From: Irpex lacteus
Lineage: Eukaryota > Basidiomycota > Agaricomycetes > Polyporales > Irpicaceae
DNA length: 64,000 bases
Assembly: GCA_001986395.2 (NCBI GenBank)
Contig: MQVO02000008.1
Span: forward strand, 124,001 to 188,000
Direction: 5' to 3'
Position numbers and translations under genes: made by a program. The notes under the pieces are model-generated. The model did no database searches. It had not been told where the DNA came from and was given only the letters and a program-made list of their open reading frames with translations. Numbering within the stretch: the first letter of the stretch is position 1; every line of letters starts with the position of its first letter. Shown here piece after piece: positions 1-12,746 of the stretch.

Positions 1-2126
1 TTTTGATCATAAGTTATTGAATTGCAAGAAAGTTCGGCAGCAAAGGAATCAGAAGAGGCATTCCACGGCATTCAAAACTTGGCGGGGGAGCTCGTCGTTG
101 CTTGCACTTACCAGGTACAGTTTTGGTCTGATTATTAATTTATCATCTCGCTCATGATTTTGTAGGTTGGTACGTCTGAACAGAAGCTTGCAGCCAATCA
201 AACCCAACTCGCCATTCTCGATGAACGACGCAAATCCGAGGAAGAGCGAGTGAGAGTTGCGAAAGAGACGAACGAGCGCATGAAGAAGGTACGTGTCTGA
301 ATGTATACACCTCTTCATGAGAACTCAAGGATTGTCCACAGTCATTTGACAATGCGGAGGATGATTTCCATAACGCAGTTAAGAATGTCCCTTCAGGGCA
401 AGTATATGTCACGATGATGTTCTATGACACGACTCATTTGTCTTTTCCAGCTGGGACCTTGTTGGCATGCAGGCTGTGGAAAGCTTAACCCAGCTTGCCG
501 TGTCTGCGGGAAACGCGCTCGTCAGCGCTGCCACCATCAAGCAGCAAGCGGCTATGGCAGGTCTTGGAATGCTTACAGGTCCGGATACAGGCGCGAAGAA
601 CGGTAAAGGCGGACAATCGGGGGGAGGCACTGCTCAACCACAGGCCTCTCTGCAAAATACACAGCCTAACGCGGCGAACATTACCGATCCCGCCATCCTC
701 GAAGTCATCAAGGTGCTTCAGCTGGCTAATGCCTTGAAGTTACTTGTTTCTGGCGGTCCCAATGGCGGTCCTGATTGGGACAAGATCCGCGGCAATGTAT
801 GTACGTCCTTCCTATGAAAAACATAGCCCACTCACTACGGATGTCCCAGGGTACCGACGGCTCACAATCGGGCGGCTTGTATGTACAGTTCAGTCTATCC
901 ACCATCAAGGATCGCCTGGATCCCTCGAAACCTATCTCAGCTCAGCTCATCCCCATCATGGAGACCGCATTGACCGTGGCAAAGGGTATCATGGCCGTCG
1001 CCAAATCCGCTGAGGGTGCCGAGGATACATCGCTTGACAAGTACAAGCCTCAGATTGCCACCGTAATTTCTGACAGCCAACAGCTTGTGACGAAGGCAAA
1101 TCTGATTCTTCAGCAGCCTGGAACAGTGGGCGCTGGACCTGCAACGCCGCCCACACCTGCCCAAACATCCAGCAGCGCGGCCGTATGTTATCCTCCTTTT
1201 TCCGACTACTATAGCTCATTAAACCTTGCGGTGATCGGTATAGCAACTAGCCGTGGAAAATGCCAAGTTTCAGGTAGACCAAACTCGGGCTAACCTCGAA
1301 GCATCGCGGGAGGCATACAACACTGCTACCTCGAAGTTGCTCGAGCAGCAAGAGCAGATCAGCAAGACTATCGCTCAGCTGACGAGTCTTTCCCTGACTA
1401 ACGCCGGTATCAAAGCCATGCTCCCAGTTCTCAAGAAGGCTGTTGGTGCTTTCACCAGTACGTGAACTTGGATATGGAGTAATGCCAATACTAATGTCAC
1501 CTTGTTTTAACATCCAGCTCTCCAAGCACAGTTTTCTCAGATCAGTCAGTTCTTTGATAGTGTAGCTTCACTACTGGCCGACGTTCTCAAACCTTCGGTC
1601 AAACGTTGGGCCGAGACGATGACGAATACGGCCAAACTCGGCGGTGTGAAGATCGGAGGTGAGACCGCACACTTTGATCTCGTCTGTGAAGAGTATTGAT
1701 GCATTTTGATTCAGATCTTGCTCGTCAGCTCATCTACACTCAGATGATGGTGCCACTCAAGGTCAGCATGCTCTCGGAGAAGATCGCCACAGTCTACCTC
1801 GAGGTCTCGAATAGATATATACTGCCTGCTCAGAGGTGAGCTCGATTCGCTAACGATTTTGTACAAATATGAATGTCGGACATATCTCTGACCTTGGCCT
1901 AGGAGTGTTGGTGGGATGATGGAGTTCAGTGATGATACCAGCGAGAAAGGGAAAGCAGCGCTGAAAGGTTCGCGCGTACTTTGTTCTTCCCAATGTCTTG
2001 TTGTCTCATCACAACGTTGCAGCATCTCTCTCGAGGAAACAGCAAGAGCTTCAGAAGCAGTCGACTGACGCCAGCAAACAAATCTCGGCCCTCGTTGCGG
2101 CTGACCAGAAGGTGGGCTTGAGGTGA
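1..2126 (+). CDS. Ala-rich coiled-coil protein, 3' part (5' end outside window)
   Basis: Ten exons can be chained: <1-114, 166-288, 342-397, 451-796, 850-1182, 1244-1457, 1518-1658, 1715-1835, 1903-1967 and 2023-2126. Frame is kept throughout and the gene ends with a TGA; exons 2-10 code for 500 residues. The product is rich in Ala, Gln, Ser and Lys. Long helical or coiled-coil stretches occur at the N-terminal side (a Glu/Arg-rich segment around 230-290) and in the middle (VENAKFQVDQTRANLEASRE region). It carries a PSGWDLVGM motif just after a GC-AG intron (398-450, donor GCAAGT). No catalytic motif, signal peptide or membrane segment is visible. I recognise it only as an uncharacterised fungal protein type; the helical content would fit a scaffold or a membrane-interacting helical bundle, but that is inference. 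The start codon is upstream of the window. Confidence 0.75.
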
Positions 2127-2743
2127 TTGTACTGCATCAGCAATATAGCACAGTATGTTGGGCAGTCGTTGAGAGTTATGTAGGAATTGGACTTGGGCTT
2201 GGGGATTGGGGGGATTGGCGATCCGAGTTGGATTAATGTGTTGGGAAGTTGTGATTGGCTGTTTACTGACTTATCTGTTTTGTGGTATTAATGACAGTTG
2301 GATGTAGTTAGAAGTGGTAGCGTGTACTATTAATGGAACGAATCTCGCACTATGGACACTGTGACATGGAGTTTGAACTTTGAAGCGGTAGTACACGTTT
2401 GTCTATCAATATCCACCACTCATATCGACTTGAGTTCTATCCTCACTGTCGCTGACGTAGTCGAGTGGTTATGTCACGGCGTTTCACAGGGATGAGCACC
2501 GGTTCGAATCTCTGGCGTGTTCATTTTGTCGGAACGCCGAACATTGTACTTTTACCGAACTTGGTTGCTCAATGAAATCCGTCTTTCGTCTCACCATTCT
2601 GGGTTCTCTAGATATAATACAATAACCATAAATTTCTTTTACCACCCCTTGCTAAATGAGCAACGTGAGAAACATGTGTTCTTTATAATGTTGTCAGTCT
2701 CGATGGTAAGCGCCCAACGTGCGTAGTGAAAAGATAAACTACT
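2127..2743. other. Intergenic, convergent 3' ends, with a tRNA-like relic
   Basis: This spacer lies between the 3' end of the coiled-coil gene (+) and the 3' end of the Plavaka transposase (-). I see no supported coding sequence. The one recognisable signal is a pair of Pol III-type boxes at 2458-2510, listed separately. I looked for a terminal inverted repeat of the Plavaka element here and could not find a convincing one by eye. Confidence 0.5.
2451..2520 (+). other. tRNA-like relic (A box and B box)
   Basis: The segment has TAGTCGAGTGG (A-box-like, 2458-2468) and GGTTCGAATC (B-box-like, 2501-2510), spaced as in a tRNA of the Ser/Leu type. The acceptor stem does not pair and the T stem has mismatches, so a functional tRNA is unlikely. 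It is better read as a tRNA-derived relic or short interspersed element head. Similar A-box pieces occur near 41,757 and 42,837. Confidence 0.35.
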
Positions 2744-5700
2744 CTAAAAGGCAATAGTATGGCTATGGTGGTCAGCGTACTTATTTACATAAAATCCTCG
2801 GAATGCATCCAGTGAGCTTGCATGGGATAGATCAGAGGGCAAGGGGTCCCTGCCGGCGATACCGATAAGATGCGCCCCTCGAACCATGGTGTCGATGTGT
2901 ACCACAGACATGACCAACCGATCGGATCCGCGCTCGTATTCAGGGCGAACCATCCACATACCTGTATCAGGACACGGATTGTCACCTATCGGGACAAACC
3001 AACTGACTAATGCACATGGATAGGTCCTGCGGCTCCATTGGAACGAAAGAAACGCGCGAACGCGCACCGCGTGAAGGCCTCGGAATCCGGGAAGAGAACT
3101 GTCTTTCGTCAAGAAAGCGCAGTCATGTCTTGGAGGTCCGCCGTGCCAGCTTTGAACCGAGCGTATCCTTTCTCGACGCATCCCTTGCATACCGGATGGA
3201 TCACTGGGTGCGAAGAACGTTGCAATGGCGGATGGGAATATTGAGATCTTTGAGGTGATGTTCGGTAGGTCAGTGAGGGGAACCGTGGTGACGTCTGTGT
3301 CGGGGTGGAGTTGCTCGTAAAGAAACTGACGCATGAGTAGTGGGAGATGTGGAACATTTAAGTATCTAGCAAGACCGTTTAGGTCTTTAGGCACGTTGCG
3401 AACTGTGTGTTCCACCGTGAGTGCGAGATGAAGATATATAGAGAATGATACACACCTGGAGTCTTCGATAGCACAACCTCCGCGTCAATATCTCCTTCCA
3501 CTGCCTCACCGTCCTCGTCTCCTTCCTCTCGAATATCCTCCCTCGCCCTCTGATGACTCTGATGGAGGTTTGCATGCATGTGTCCTGTAGAACTGGAAGC
3601 GCTGGCATCTGCTGGAAGTGCCGGAACACCAAGCAGACCACGCGTGTCAAGGTGAACTCGGAGAGCTGCGAGTTTGTCGATCCGGGAGTTGGTTACTAGC
3701 ATCTGGCCGAGAGCCTTGTACCTATTTGAGCGTCGCCATGGTTGCTTGACTGCTCTAATATGTTTCGATTCTGTAATCGAAGAACAAAGACCGTTGGGCG
3801 CACCGAAAGCTTGGATAACTTCGACGTAGTGCATGAGAGCATGTTGTCGCGGCAAAGAAAACCCGTCAGGCCGCACACCAACCTCTTCGAATATAGCGCG
3901 GGCATGGTGGAACTGTGTCAGGGCAGCTTCAATCGCAGATATGGTGTCTTCGTCGATTATATCCCGTCTGACTAGGTAACAGAACTCCAGGAAAGCTGAG
4001 AATGCTTGTACCATCTGCGGCGGTAGATAGCCTGATATAGCAGGAAGCCAAACCTAATCGCTATTTAATGTCGTTGAATAATCATTAATGGCAGTTACTC
4101 GCCTTCATCAGCGCTTTTGAGTCATCTCCGGTCCATTGTTTAAAGCCTCGACCTTGGGGAAATCGACGCAGCCCAGGAAAATGGGGCACTGCCGCTATAC
4201 TACGACAGCAAGATAAGAAACAGTATACGAACTGTGAAGAGACATGTACTTACCGACGATCTATATCCGCCATTATTGCAGCGGCACCCGCGCGGCCGTG
4301 CATTAGCACAAGGTACTCCTCAACCCAGGTAACCAGATGGTCCTTGAAAGTTCCCTTAATAACTTGATGCAGTAGATCCGGTGCGAGAAGGCGATGAATA
4401 TCAGCCCGCGGAAATCCAACAGTGAACGGCTATGGAAAGGACCGAAAGGTTCATCAGCTTCCGTAGCGCAGTTTGAGGATGTAGTTTGGGGCAGCGAAGT
4501 GGAGATCATGGACTTACGATGATATCTGCTACTACACCGTAGTCATCCCACAAGACACGATGATCGAACGCCTCCAACAGTGCGCGGGTGTGAACGTGAG
4601 AACGCCGTGGGTATCCGCGGCCATCAAGGTTGTTTGGTGGCGCGGTGCACCTATCATATTGTAAGTAAATGAGCAAGAGCACAGGTTTGAGAGACCAGAT
4701 TCGAGACTCACTTAGGACACCATCCTTGGACGATGCCAGATAAGAGCACTTGCTCTGGATAATCTGCAATGTAGGGACCAAGGCTCCATATGACACGTCT
4801 ATAGTGGTCGTCAGCACACCTGACGACCGTAGGAGTCTCCATCCCAGGACGTAAAGATTGTAAAATGAAATGAAGCGATGTATGAAATAACTGACGACGG
4901 AACTTGCGGAAATGCGGGTCATTTTCATATTGACGATCAGCTATAACCATTGGCAGTCAGATTAGGTTTGCGAGCATCACAACTGACACTGGTACGTACT
5001 CTTGGGGATCGAAAGGAAGGCCAGCAGTGATACGGCATCACGATGAGCTCGTCGAGCTGCATTGGACACCACTCCGTTCGTGATATACGCGGGGTAGTAC
5101 TCATTCTGTCCCGTGGCGACCGAGACAGTTGTCTTATCGCTTCCTAAGATAACGGGGCATAGCATGGCTCCGTGGGTCTTTGGGTCCTGAGCAATCATGT
5201 CCTACACATTTTACTGTGTAAGAGACGAGCCTATACTAGTCACAACAGCACCAATGAACACTCACCGCCTCTTCCCATGCCCAATTTCCTGTCATGAAGT
5301 TGCCATACTCGCGCTTGAGACCTCGACGGTAGACTCGCTTGGGAGCCCAATCCATTTCCTTCCCAAGACTGCGATCACCTAGCTGATTGATCAGCAGTTG
5401 TTGAGGGCATCGGTACCAAACAGTATACTCCTCGTTCATCCAGGCAGGAGTATCCCCGTCTGGTTTCGGACCCGAATAGGAGATATTGAACGACTGCCAG
5501 GGAACATCACCAGTCTCGATCGAGTCTATGGCGTTTTGCAAGTCTCGAGTATTCGCGAATGGAGGTGGCTTGCCCTTGTCTCCGTAGTATGCCGCCAGAA
5601 GATCCATGAGCTTGTCGAGTTTCTTCCCTGATAGCTGCGTCTCTCGATAAAAAAAGTCAGCAAGCTCAAATTCACTCCGATCTTTGAACGGCTTGTATTC

Positions 5701-6200
5701 AATTGTTGGTGGCGGTGGTGGACGAGGAGCGTCGGAATCAAGATCATATCCATCTCGGTCACATGGAGTACCTGAATAAACAGGAGGCGATACGAAAGTC
5801 AGCGAGGATTTGGTGTAATGGAGACTGCCGCAAGAAGTTTACCGTCCAGGTACGGGTGTGTGAAAATACGAAACGGAGGAGTCGAAGCAGGGGAATGATC
5901 GCTGGGGAGCAGGTTTTGCGGCGGTGCGGCAGGAGAAGCCAGCTGTTGCTCAGCTTCAATCTCATTAGCGTTGTCTGTGTTGATCACCGCGCTGTGTACA
6001 GGAGAAGATGGGGCGTGTGCAGGGGCATACTCGGGTGCGGGGCTGTCGTTGACACGACGTGGTTGTGAGAATGCTGAAGAGAGACGAGGGTGGCTGTTGA
6101 GGTGTCGCTTAAGCCCGGAAATGGTGGACAATGTCTTGCCGCATCCAGGGAATGTGCAGGGAATAAGGCGCGGCCGGTAGGTGTAGCTTTTCCTAGGCAT
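2744..6200 (-). CDS. Plavaka-family transposase, apparently intact
   Basis: Nine exons on the minus strand (6200-5843, 5771-5266, 5201-5000, 4940-4712, 4650-4518, 4429-4254, 4199-4103, 4053-3456, 3402-2744) sum to 2,958 nt, coding 985 aa without a stop. The start was chosen at the ATG opening MPRKSYTYRPR, just before an N-terminal C2H2-type finger (CTFPGCGKTLSTISGLKRHLNSH). Then come HPYLDGTPCD with a proline run, an FELADFFY block, the ILGSDKTTVSVATGQNEYY core, a DIHRLLAPDLLHQVIKGTFK block and the C-terminal FYVNKYADHH motif. These are hallmarks of Plavaka transposases of the CACTA-like superfamily, common in Agaricomycetes. The enzyme would cut and paste its own element in the nucleus. Intron 7 uses a GC donor (GCGAGT, 4102). 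The gene is divergent from the 861-aa gene that starts 229 bp away. Confidence 0.88.
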
Positions 6201-6429
6201 TTGAGACGATGGTTGGAGAGGTCGTGGTGCACGCAGTGAAGCTTGAAGTAAGGCGCGATAAGGTCGTGATGTGGAGGCGGGCGGCGGGATCTGACGGAAG
6301 CTGTCACCCGATGGGTCAAATTTCAACGAATGCTCACATTGCACCTGTTCAAGAACACTCACCTCGTCCTTCCTCTCTCCATCAGTACCCCATATTCCTG
6401 TCATAACAGTCTCACCAAAACCCTCAAAT
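6201..6429. promoter_or_regulatory. Shared divergent promoter region
   Basis: Only 229 bp separate the start codons of the transposase (-) and its divergent neighbour (+), so one short region must serve both. I see no clear TATA box in either direction. The regulatory role is inferred from the layout. Confidence 0.4.
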
Positions 6430-9414
6430 ATGGGATATAAGAGGGGTGGGAAAGCGCGTGGAGGTGGGCGGGGGTCAGGACATGGTCGCGGAGGAGGAAA
6501 AGGGCAGGATGCTGGGACAGAGTTGGAAAGCTCCACATCTCACAGAGCCCACGGGAAGACACGCGGACTGCAACCTGGGCTAGATCACGACAGTGTGGGT
6601 GAGGCGGCCGTAACGCGGTCAGGACGACAGACACTACCCCCACCTTTGAATACACGGGCGGCGAATAAAAGCACTCATCCTGGTGCAATTGTAGCACCCG
6701 CCACTCGCCGCTCTTCCGAAGTGGTACAGGCTGAGAGACTTCGAATTGAGGAGCTTCGAGCAGCGGCTGAAAACCATCAGTCAGCCGCCATTTCTCGTGT
6801 CGCTGAACTCGAGGATCAGATGGATCTCCAGGACAAAGAGAAATCGACTTATGCTCACCGCCCTCGTATTCCCCCAAACCTACCTCCACGGGCCACACGC
6901 AAGCGACCTCAGGCTTCAATCAAACCTTCCGACGGTCAGCAAGACGATGAAAATGGTTTGTACTAGCACTCACTGCATGCTCACTTTGGTACGCACAACC
7001 TGATCTTCTTCCTAGACACACCGCTGGCAGCAAACCCCGAGTCGGAAATGGATGGAGATATTCTTGAGCCTAGCGACAGTGGTTCAGAATACGAGGGGGA
7101 TAAAGATGCAGATGAGTATGAAAGTGAGGAGGAAATGGAGATGGCGGGGGCCCGAGTAGCAGTGTCACAAGCTCGCGGAAAGAAGTCTGCCAAACGCGGA
7201 CGTGATAGTGTGATGGCTGAGCGGTCTGTGGGCGTGGTGGGAAAAAGGAAAAGTCAGGCAGACATCCACGATAGGTAAGCTTTATGTCTCTTACTATTAT
7301 CATACTGACAAGCTACTGTTTTAAACAGCGAGACGATTGGGAAGAGAACAAGACTTACTCATTTTGCACCTACGCGACCCATTGCACCAACGTTCATGGG
7401 TCTTGCCCCTGATTGGCGAGCGACGGGTACAGCGACAAGCGTGGGCAATCGTGGTTCCTCATTCGGTCAGCCTGGACAACATGCTAGCACACCTCAAACT
7501 TCGGCGACATGGTCAGCAAGGCTCCGGGATTCTCATCCGCCAGAGAGGGACACTCACCCAGTGTTGCATGAACGCTCTTCGACATCTGGAGACAGTGGAA
7601 ATGGTGACGGCGCAACAGACTCGGACGGTGTCGTAATCAATTTTGCTGCCTTTGCTGATGACCCTGACACAAATGAAAGGGATGCAGTTGGTACAACGTC
7701 CACAGCAAGTACGCAGGCAATAGAGCCACTTACCTGGGATGCGCCTGCCACGTCTCGGGCTGTAAGTCGACCTATCGCATGCGGCTTGCAAATGCTGCAG
7801 TCCCGAGGCGAAGACTTTGAGTCGACGAGAACAGCCCCATCTCAGATCCAGGATGCCAGTGAGTCGTCTTCCCAACGAGGTGGTGAGTCTGGTATTACTC
7901 AATAGTATACACTTGTCACATCCGCTCACCTCGTAACTTCTCGGTCTTAGGACCATCCGAATTGCACCTTGCGATGCCGCCACCTGCATCGTCGACATAC
8001 CGTGGCAGTTTGCCTCCCGATCGCGAGCCTCCCACTGGCAGACTGCCGGGTTCAAGTCGAGGGCTCGATGTTGGGCCTGCCAGCGCACAAGTCCGAGAAA
8101 AGGCTACAGCGGTGAGCACTTAGAAATCGGGCTCATCGAATATACTGACCCATTGTCTATAGCCCGGAGCGTCGCGTGCGGCATCCCTGACAATGCCAAC
8201 TCGCGTCACTGTTCTACCAGAGCTTCGGGCCATACTACCGAAGCCTGCGATTGCGCCGAAGCGACAATCAACGTCTGCCAGTCACGGTGCTGCAACGCAT
8301 GAGAGTACTCAACGCACCCGTCCACGCATCGAGCAGCTTCCGGTGGAGCTGCAACCATACTTCCACGGAAGAGGGGCAGTTGCGCAGTTTGCAAAGCGCA
8401 TCACTGCAACTCTTCGGCCTTTCGTGAATCTGGCTCCCGAGGACCTTCAACAAATCCTCGATGTCCTGTTCCCAGAAACGGACTACGTGGTCACAGGCGA
8501 GAAGTGCCTAATGTACCAGCTGGTAAGTGATTGTACCTCGTTTAGAAGATGACTTACTTGCCTTGTTGCCTAGATTCTACCTCGTCTTCGTGACTGGCGA
8601 AATGAGATCGGCGCTGCGGGAGAAGCAGCAGCCGACTATTACGTCGGTCAACTAAAGAATAATCTCCGCGAAGTCGGAAACGCACTCACAGAAGAAGAAG
8701 AGACGGAGCGAATCAGGGAGTACGTTGAGCTCCTCCTGGGACATGTGAACGATCGTAGCCGTCCGTTCTGGTGGGGGACCTGGCAAGGCGAGAATAACAA
8801 ACAGGTATGAGATCACATATAAGTATTGCGTCTTCTACTCATCCTTCACAATACTTTGACATACCAGGGACGCTTTCAATCCATTCCTATACTTTATGTA
8901 TTTGGAGTTCACCTGGAAGCGTGCGGAATCAGTCTAAGCTCCCCTCTCGAGCAGCTATTCCGTACGCACGCACCTGTTGGAGCGTTGATCCTATCAATCT
9001 ACTCGGTGAGAGCGCGCCAAATTGATGTCCATTTTGTAACTCACTTGCTCGAAATAGGTTGAGCGAGGGCTGGCAATGTATCGCAAAGGTCGGAAGGAAG
9101 TGCCAGCTGGCAAGATGGAGAGGTGGTTCTCCATAGAGAACTGGGACGACGGCGAGCAACTCGACGAGACGGGAAACATGATTAATGTGAAGCGTGAGGC
9201 GATTCTCACGCGATATCTGAATCAGTTCTCACTTGACGAGTGGCTGACCATTATTCGCAACGCACTGGAGTTTCGGGCCCAGTTCAAAAAACCGCGACGC
9301 GCGAGAAAGGCCAAGGAGCGTGCTCAGGCAGCGCGGGCGGTAGTAGACGTCGCAGATGATGATGACGGGTCCGACTGGGTACTCCGCTCAGACCCCATCG
9401 AGCCACACGATTGA
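6430..9414 (+). CDS. Uncharacterised 861-aa protein paired with the Plavaka transposase
   Basis: Eight exons (6430-6955, 7016-7274, 7329-7882, 7951-8111, 8163-8522, 8574-8804, 8868-9005, 9058-9414) sum to 2,586 nt, coding 861 aa with no stop or frameshift. The N-terminus is a Gly/Arg/Lys-rich basic tail, followed by a short coiled coil (AAISRVAELEDQMDLQDKE, about residues 118-136), an acidic patch (about 185-220) and a long low-complexity middle. The C-terminal 350 residues are globular: LDVLFPETDYVVTGEKCLMY, ERIREYVELLLGHVNDRSRP, FWWGTWQGENNKQGRFQSIP, ending in a basic then acidic tail. I recognise no catalytic motif. The coiled coil with RVAELED resembles uncharacterised proteins that are abundant in mushroom genomes. 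Basic tail plus acidic patch suggests nucleic-acid or chromatin contact (inference). Its intactness and head-to-head placement suggest it belongs to the same mobile element as the transposase. Confidence 0.7.
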
Positions 9415-9930
9415 TACAATCGTTCTGGATGCGCTCACGGTATGTTCATGTTTTCACCGTGACCAATTTCGAGTACGTTCATTGACTAGTATCCTCTCTT
9501 CAACTAGCTTCAACAGCTTGAGCACAAAATCCGTAAGCAATACATTCACAAGTCATACATCCCCACTCAGTCCATCGTGTTCTTGATAATTTGTATGTCT
9601 AAAATTCGCCTACTACAGCTAGTATAATACAAAATATATTTTTCCCAACCCAATCCAATTCTATGGTCAATTTCCCGAAGCTCCGTGTTGTAGTGAACTT
9701 GGTGTATGTCTTGAGGAAAAATTGGATGGATTGAATGACTTGGGTACGTTGCTCCGAGCAGGTACATGTGTTGGCCCAAGTCGCGGTGACTTGGAGGTGT
9801 TGGGCGTGTTGGGCGCCTTGACGGTCTTCGGCCAACTCTCCCAACATCGCTGTGATTTTGCTGATGTGTCCAGCATGAAGTCGACTCATAAATGATTCTT
9901 GTCGTTCGATGTAGAAATTTGTTAGTACAA
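9415..9930. other. Intergenic, nothing firm
   Basis: Short open frames exist on both strands, for example a 118-codon frame on the minus strand at 9,599-9,955, but none shows a motif, a start context or splice support. The stretch also holds a possible extra splice-like exon at 9,510-9,625 (LEHKIRKQYIHKSYIP) that I cannot attach to a gene. Confidence 0.4.
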
Positions 9931-10169
9931 TTGACCAAAGGCTGGATGGCATCAAGTCCGCTCTTCAAAATGTCCTACCCGCGGTGACCGAACCCGGTAA
10001 AAACTCATTACTTTGGCTTAACTCCTGTACTCATGGTCTCGCCGTTTGAACTTGAACAGTGCCGAAAGAAATTGAAGATGTTACCAAGGACCACGTTGAT
10101 CAGTACACTGAGAAGCGGGAAACTTCCGCCAAGGAAAATCCCATGTACAACGACGATGATCTGATGTAG
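9931..10169 (+). pseudogene. Two 3'-terminal exons of an unidentified gene
   Basis: Two exon-like pieces join in frame: one ending at 9996 (STIDQRLDGIKSALQNVLPA) and one at 10060-10169 (PKEIEDVTKDHVDQYTEKRE, ending DDDLM then TAG), separated by a 63-nt GT-AG intron (9997-10059). The composition is typical of soluble helical protein. I could not find upstream exons or a start codon, so this is either a gene fragment or a small gene whose 5' part I failed to assemble. The function is unknown. Confidence 0.3.
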
Positions 10170-11185
10170 GTCACGGTGATTCCCCAGACTCATGTGTTCA
10201 GAGTGGGCGGTATGTAAAAAATGAATTTCGTCGAAAACCATAAATGCTTATTGACAAGGGTCCAGTGCACCGTCGAAGAGGAGGTAGAACAGTGATGGAT
10301 CTCGTGTATTGAGGCTTCGGAAAATTGCTGTTTCAGTCTGCTGAAAAGAAGCTTTGTGGTCACCTTGTGGCTAGTATTCGTACGCACCTTTTTATCCTTC
10401 ATGTGAATACCTAGTACAGCTCAGCGTGAAATGTGATCAGAGCTGAGGCTGACCTGAGCGCGACCTGATCAAATTCCCCTCACTGAGGCGACCAGAGAAC
10501 TTGCTCTTAGAGCGTCTTAGGGCGAGATACAAGATTTCTGATGTGTTACTATGTGCAGTACATGCCTTGATGATTATATTTGGAATTTGCACCTGATATT
10601 AGCCATCCCGCACGCTTTACAGCTAGGATTCAAAGCGTTGAGAAGACGACGCCGCTGTCAATGACTTAATGGCCATCAACATGCATCACCGTGACACCTC
10701 GACCTGCGAAGGCACCTGCCAATCACCCCGTCAGCGTGCGGCCGACAGCACAGTCGCTTCTGAGATTGGTCGACGTTAGCCCAAACTCGTTGCCGACTAG
10801 TTACAGCATACGTGGCTGTAAATCGCATAGGCGGCAAGTCATCTGCCCGGCAGTGGTTCGATAGGGATGATTGCGAACGCTATGCTTTATCGCGCAGCAC
10901 AGCAGAGTCCTCTTCCTAGAAGCTTTATCCGAGCATGCGCAAGTACTCATTAAAGCAACTTCCATAAATATCACCATGACAGATGTTACCCACGCCACGA
11001 TCTCCCGCATAAACGTCATGTCGTCCATGAAAACCAACTCGAACCGCACAACTTGCCCAACACGAAGCCTACACTAGAGTGTCCTTTCACTCCGAGTCAT
11101 TTTGCTACTAGTACGTGTGATCTGCATTCGGTGCGTACTCAATGACTTACCGTGTATCACGTTTGTGGCTGACTTTAGGTCAAAC
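10170..11185. other. Intergenic, nothing recognised
   Basis: About 1 kb with only short, motif-free open frames on both strands. It includes the promoter side of the F-box-like gene, in which I see no clear TATA box. Confidence 0.4.
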
Positions 11186-12746
11186 ATGCCGAAACACCTT
11201 CATTTCCCCTCTATCTCTCTTGCGACGACCATCCCGCCAGAGCTCCTTAGCAAGATCGTTCATTTGGCTGGCGAAGAGGCCTTGCTCTACGATGAAGATG
11301 ACGACGGCGATAACGAACCGAACGCCCTATATTTCGCTGACAGGCGAGGTGGGATGCGTCACTTGTCCTCGTGCTCCCTCACGTGTGTCTACTGGGCGAA
11401 GGTGGCACGTCCTCGGATGTACCGAATCCTCGTTTTGCGCTGTGTTCAAGATATTTACGATTTACTCTCGCTACTCCATGCATCACACGCTCACCTTGGT
11501 ACTCGTGGTATTCCTTCCATCTCTCAATGCCTCCAGCATCTCGTTGTCGAGCATGAGCTTGGGAACTGGGTCTGGTTTCATAACATACTGCAACTACTGA
11601 AGATACAAGTCGAGCATCAACGCTACACTTCCCTCCGGCTAGACGTTCATGTCGACGGTCATAATTTCCCTTCCAAGAAGAGAGCGAAGTCACGTCCAGC
11701 CCTTCACCCTCTGTTCCTCTCCATGCCACGACCAATTCCCATCCCTCCCCTCAGTTACAAATCCATGCGACTCACCTTACAAGACACCGCCCTTGCGAAC
11801 ATTTCCGAACTTCGGAATCTTGTCCAAGACTTCAATCTCAAGAGCGCAGAGTGGCACAAGGAGGAGGAATGGATCCTCACTAGGGCTTGGTCGTGGTATA
11901 CTGACAAAATATACTGCAAGAACGTCACCTGGGGGTCTGACTCCTCTCCGAAAGATCACTCAGATATCGTCTCGTCAGCGGATCTCACAACTATAATCGT
12001 CGACGTGCATGGTGCCGAGCTTCCCGGCCCTTCTGCATTGTCCTCTGGATGCACAGACAATGTAGCGACTGCTATGGACTGCACCATCAGCGCTCTACGT
12101 TGTGCCAACCGTAGCATTCGGTTTGTGCGTATCGAGCGCTACGATGTTATCGTTGGAATGCTCCAAAGTCTTCGGGACAGTGCGTTGAAGAGCGGGCTAT
12201 GTGAACGCAACGACGTGAAAATGGAGGGCTCGTGGCGGTACGATCAGCAAACCTCTCACTTCGACACAGGTATGTCTGCAATGTGTCAACTTGCACGAGT
12301 GTGCTGAGGTCTTGCTGCATACAGAGTTGGACTTCATCGTAGAAATGACACCATCACCACCTAACCTACTTAATCATTCTCTCGGCATACACTCCATCCG
12401 TTTCGACACCGTCTCCCAAAACACTTTAATTGGACCCGACGACATCCACGACGTCCACCAAGTGCACATCCGGTTACATGACCCATCGATGGCAGCTACA
12501 GCCCAAGCATGGGACAGCGCGTATGAGCACGATTTAAAAACTATCATTGCTTCCTTCCACTGTTTTTCGCAGGTCACCAAGATCACGTTATCCTCCTCGA
12601 AGCGTAACACTTTACTGGACTTTACTAGACGATTCAAAGCTACGCTAATCAGTGTCAAGGATATTCTGGTGTTATCTTACACTGGGGAGCCAGGGAACGG
12701 AGGTGGAGGAGTAATCCAGTGGGAGTCGTCGGAGACCATCGATTAA
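11186..12746 (+). CDS. F-box-like domain protein (501 aa)
   Basis: Two exons, 11186-12269 and 12325-12746, give 1,506 nt, or 501 aa. I chose the ATG at 11186 (MPKHLHFPS) because the next residues lead straight into an F-box-like motif (TIPPELLSKIVHLAGEEALL, about residues 15-34), followed by a second helix with SLTCVYWAKVARPRMYR. An in-frame upstream ATG at 11102 exists but adds unrelated sequence. The rest is a Leu-rich C-terminal region without recognisable repeats, as in the very large set of basidiomycete F-box-like proteins. By family knowledge these recruit substrates to SCF ubiquitin ligases through Skp1; the substrate here cannot be told. No membrane segment is seen. Confidence 0.65.

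Noticed and set aside
2451..2520. Functional tRNA-Ser or tRNA-Leu gene
   Set aside because: Acceptor and T stems do not pair and no proper anticodon arm can be drawn.
5799..6536. Longer N-terminus for the transposase starting at 6536
   Set aside because: The upstream in-frame part overlaps the start of the divergent gene and is Pro-rich without motif; the ATG at 6200 directly precedes the zinc finger typical of Plavaka proteins.
2127..10900. Terminal inverted repeats of the Plavaka element
   Set aside because: I compared likely end regions by eye and found no convincing pair; a computed search is required before calling the ends.
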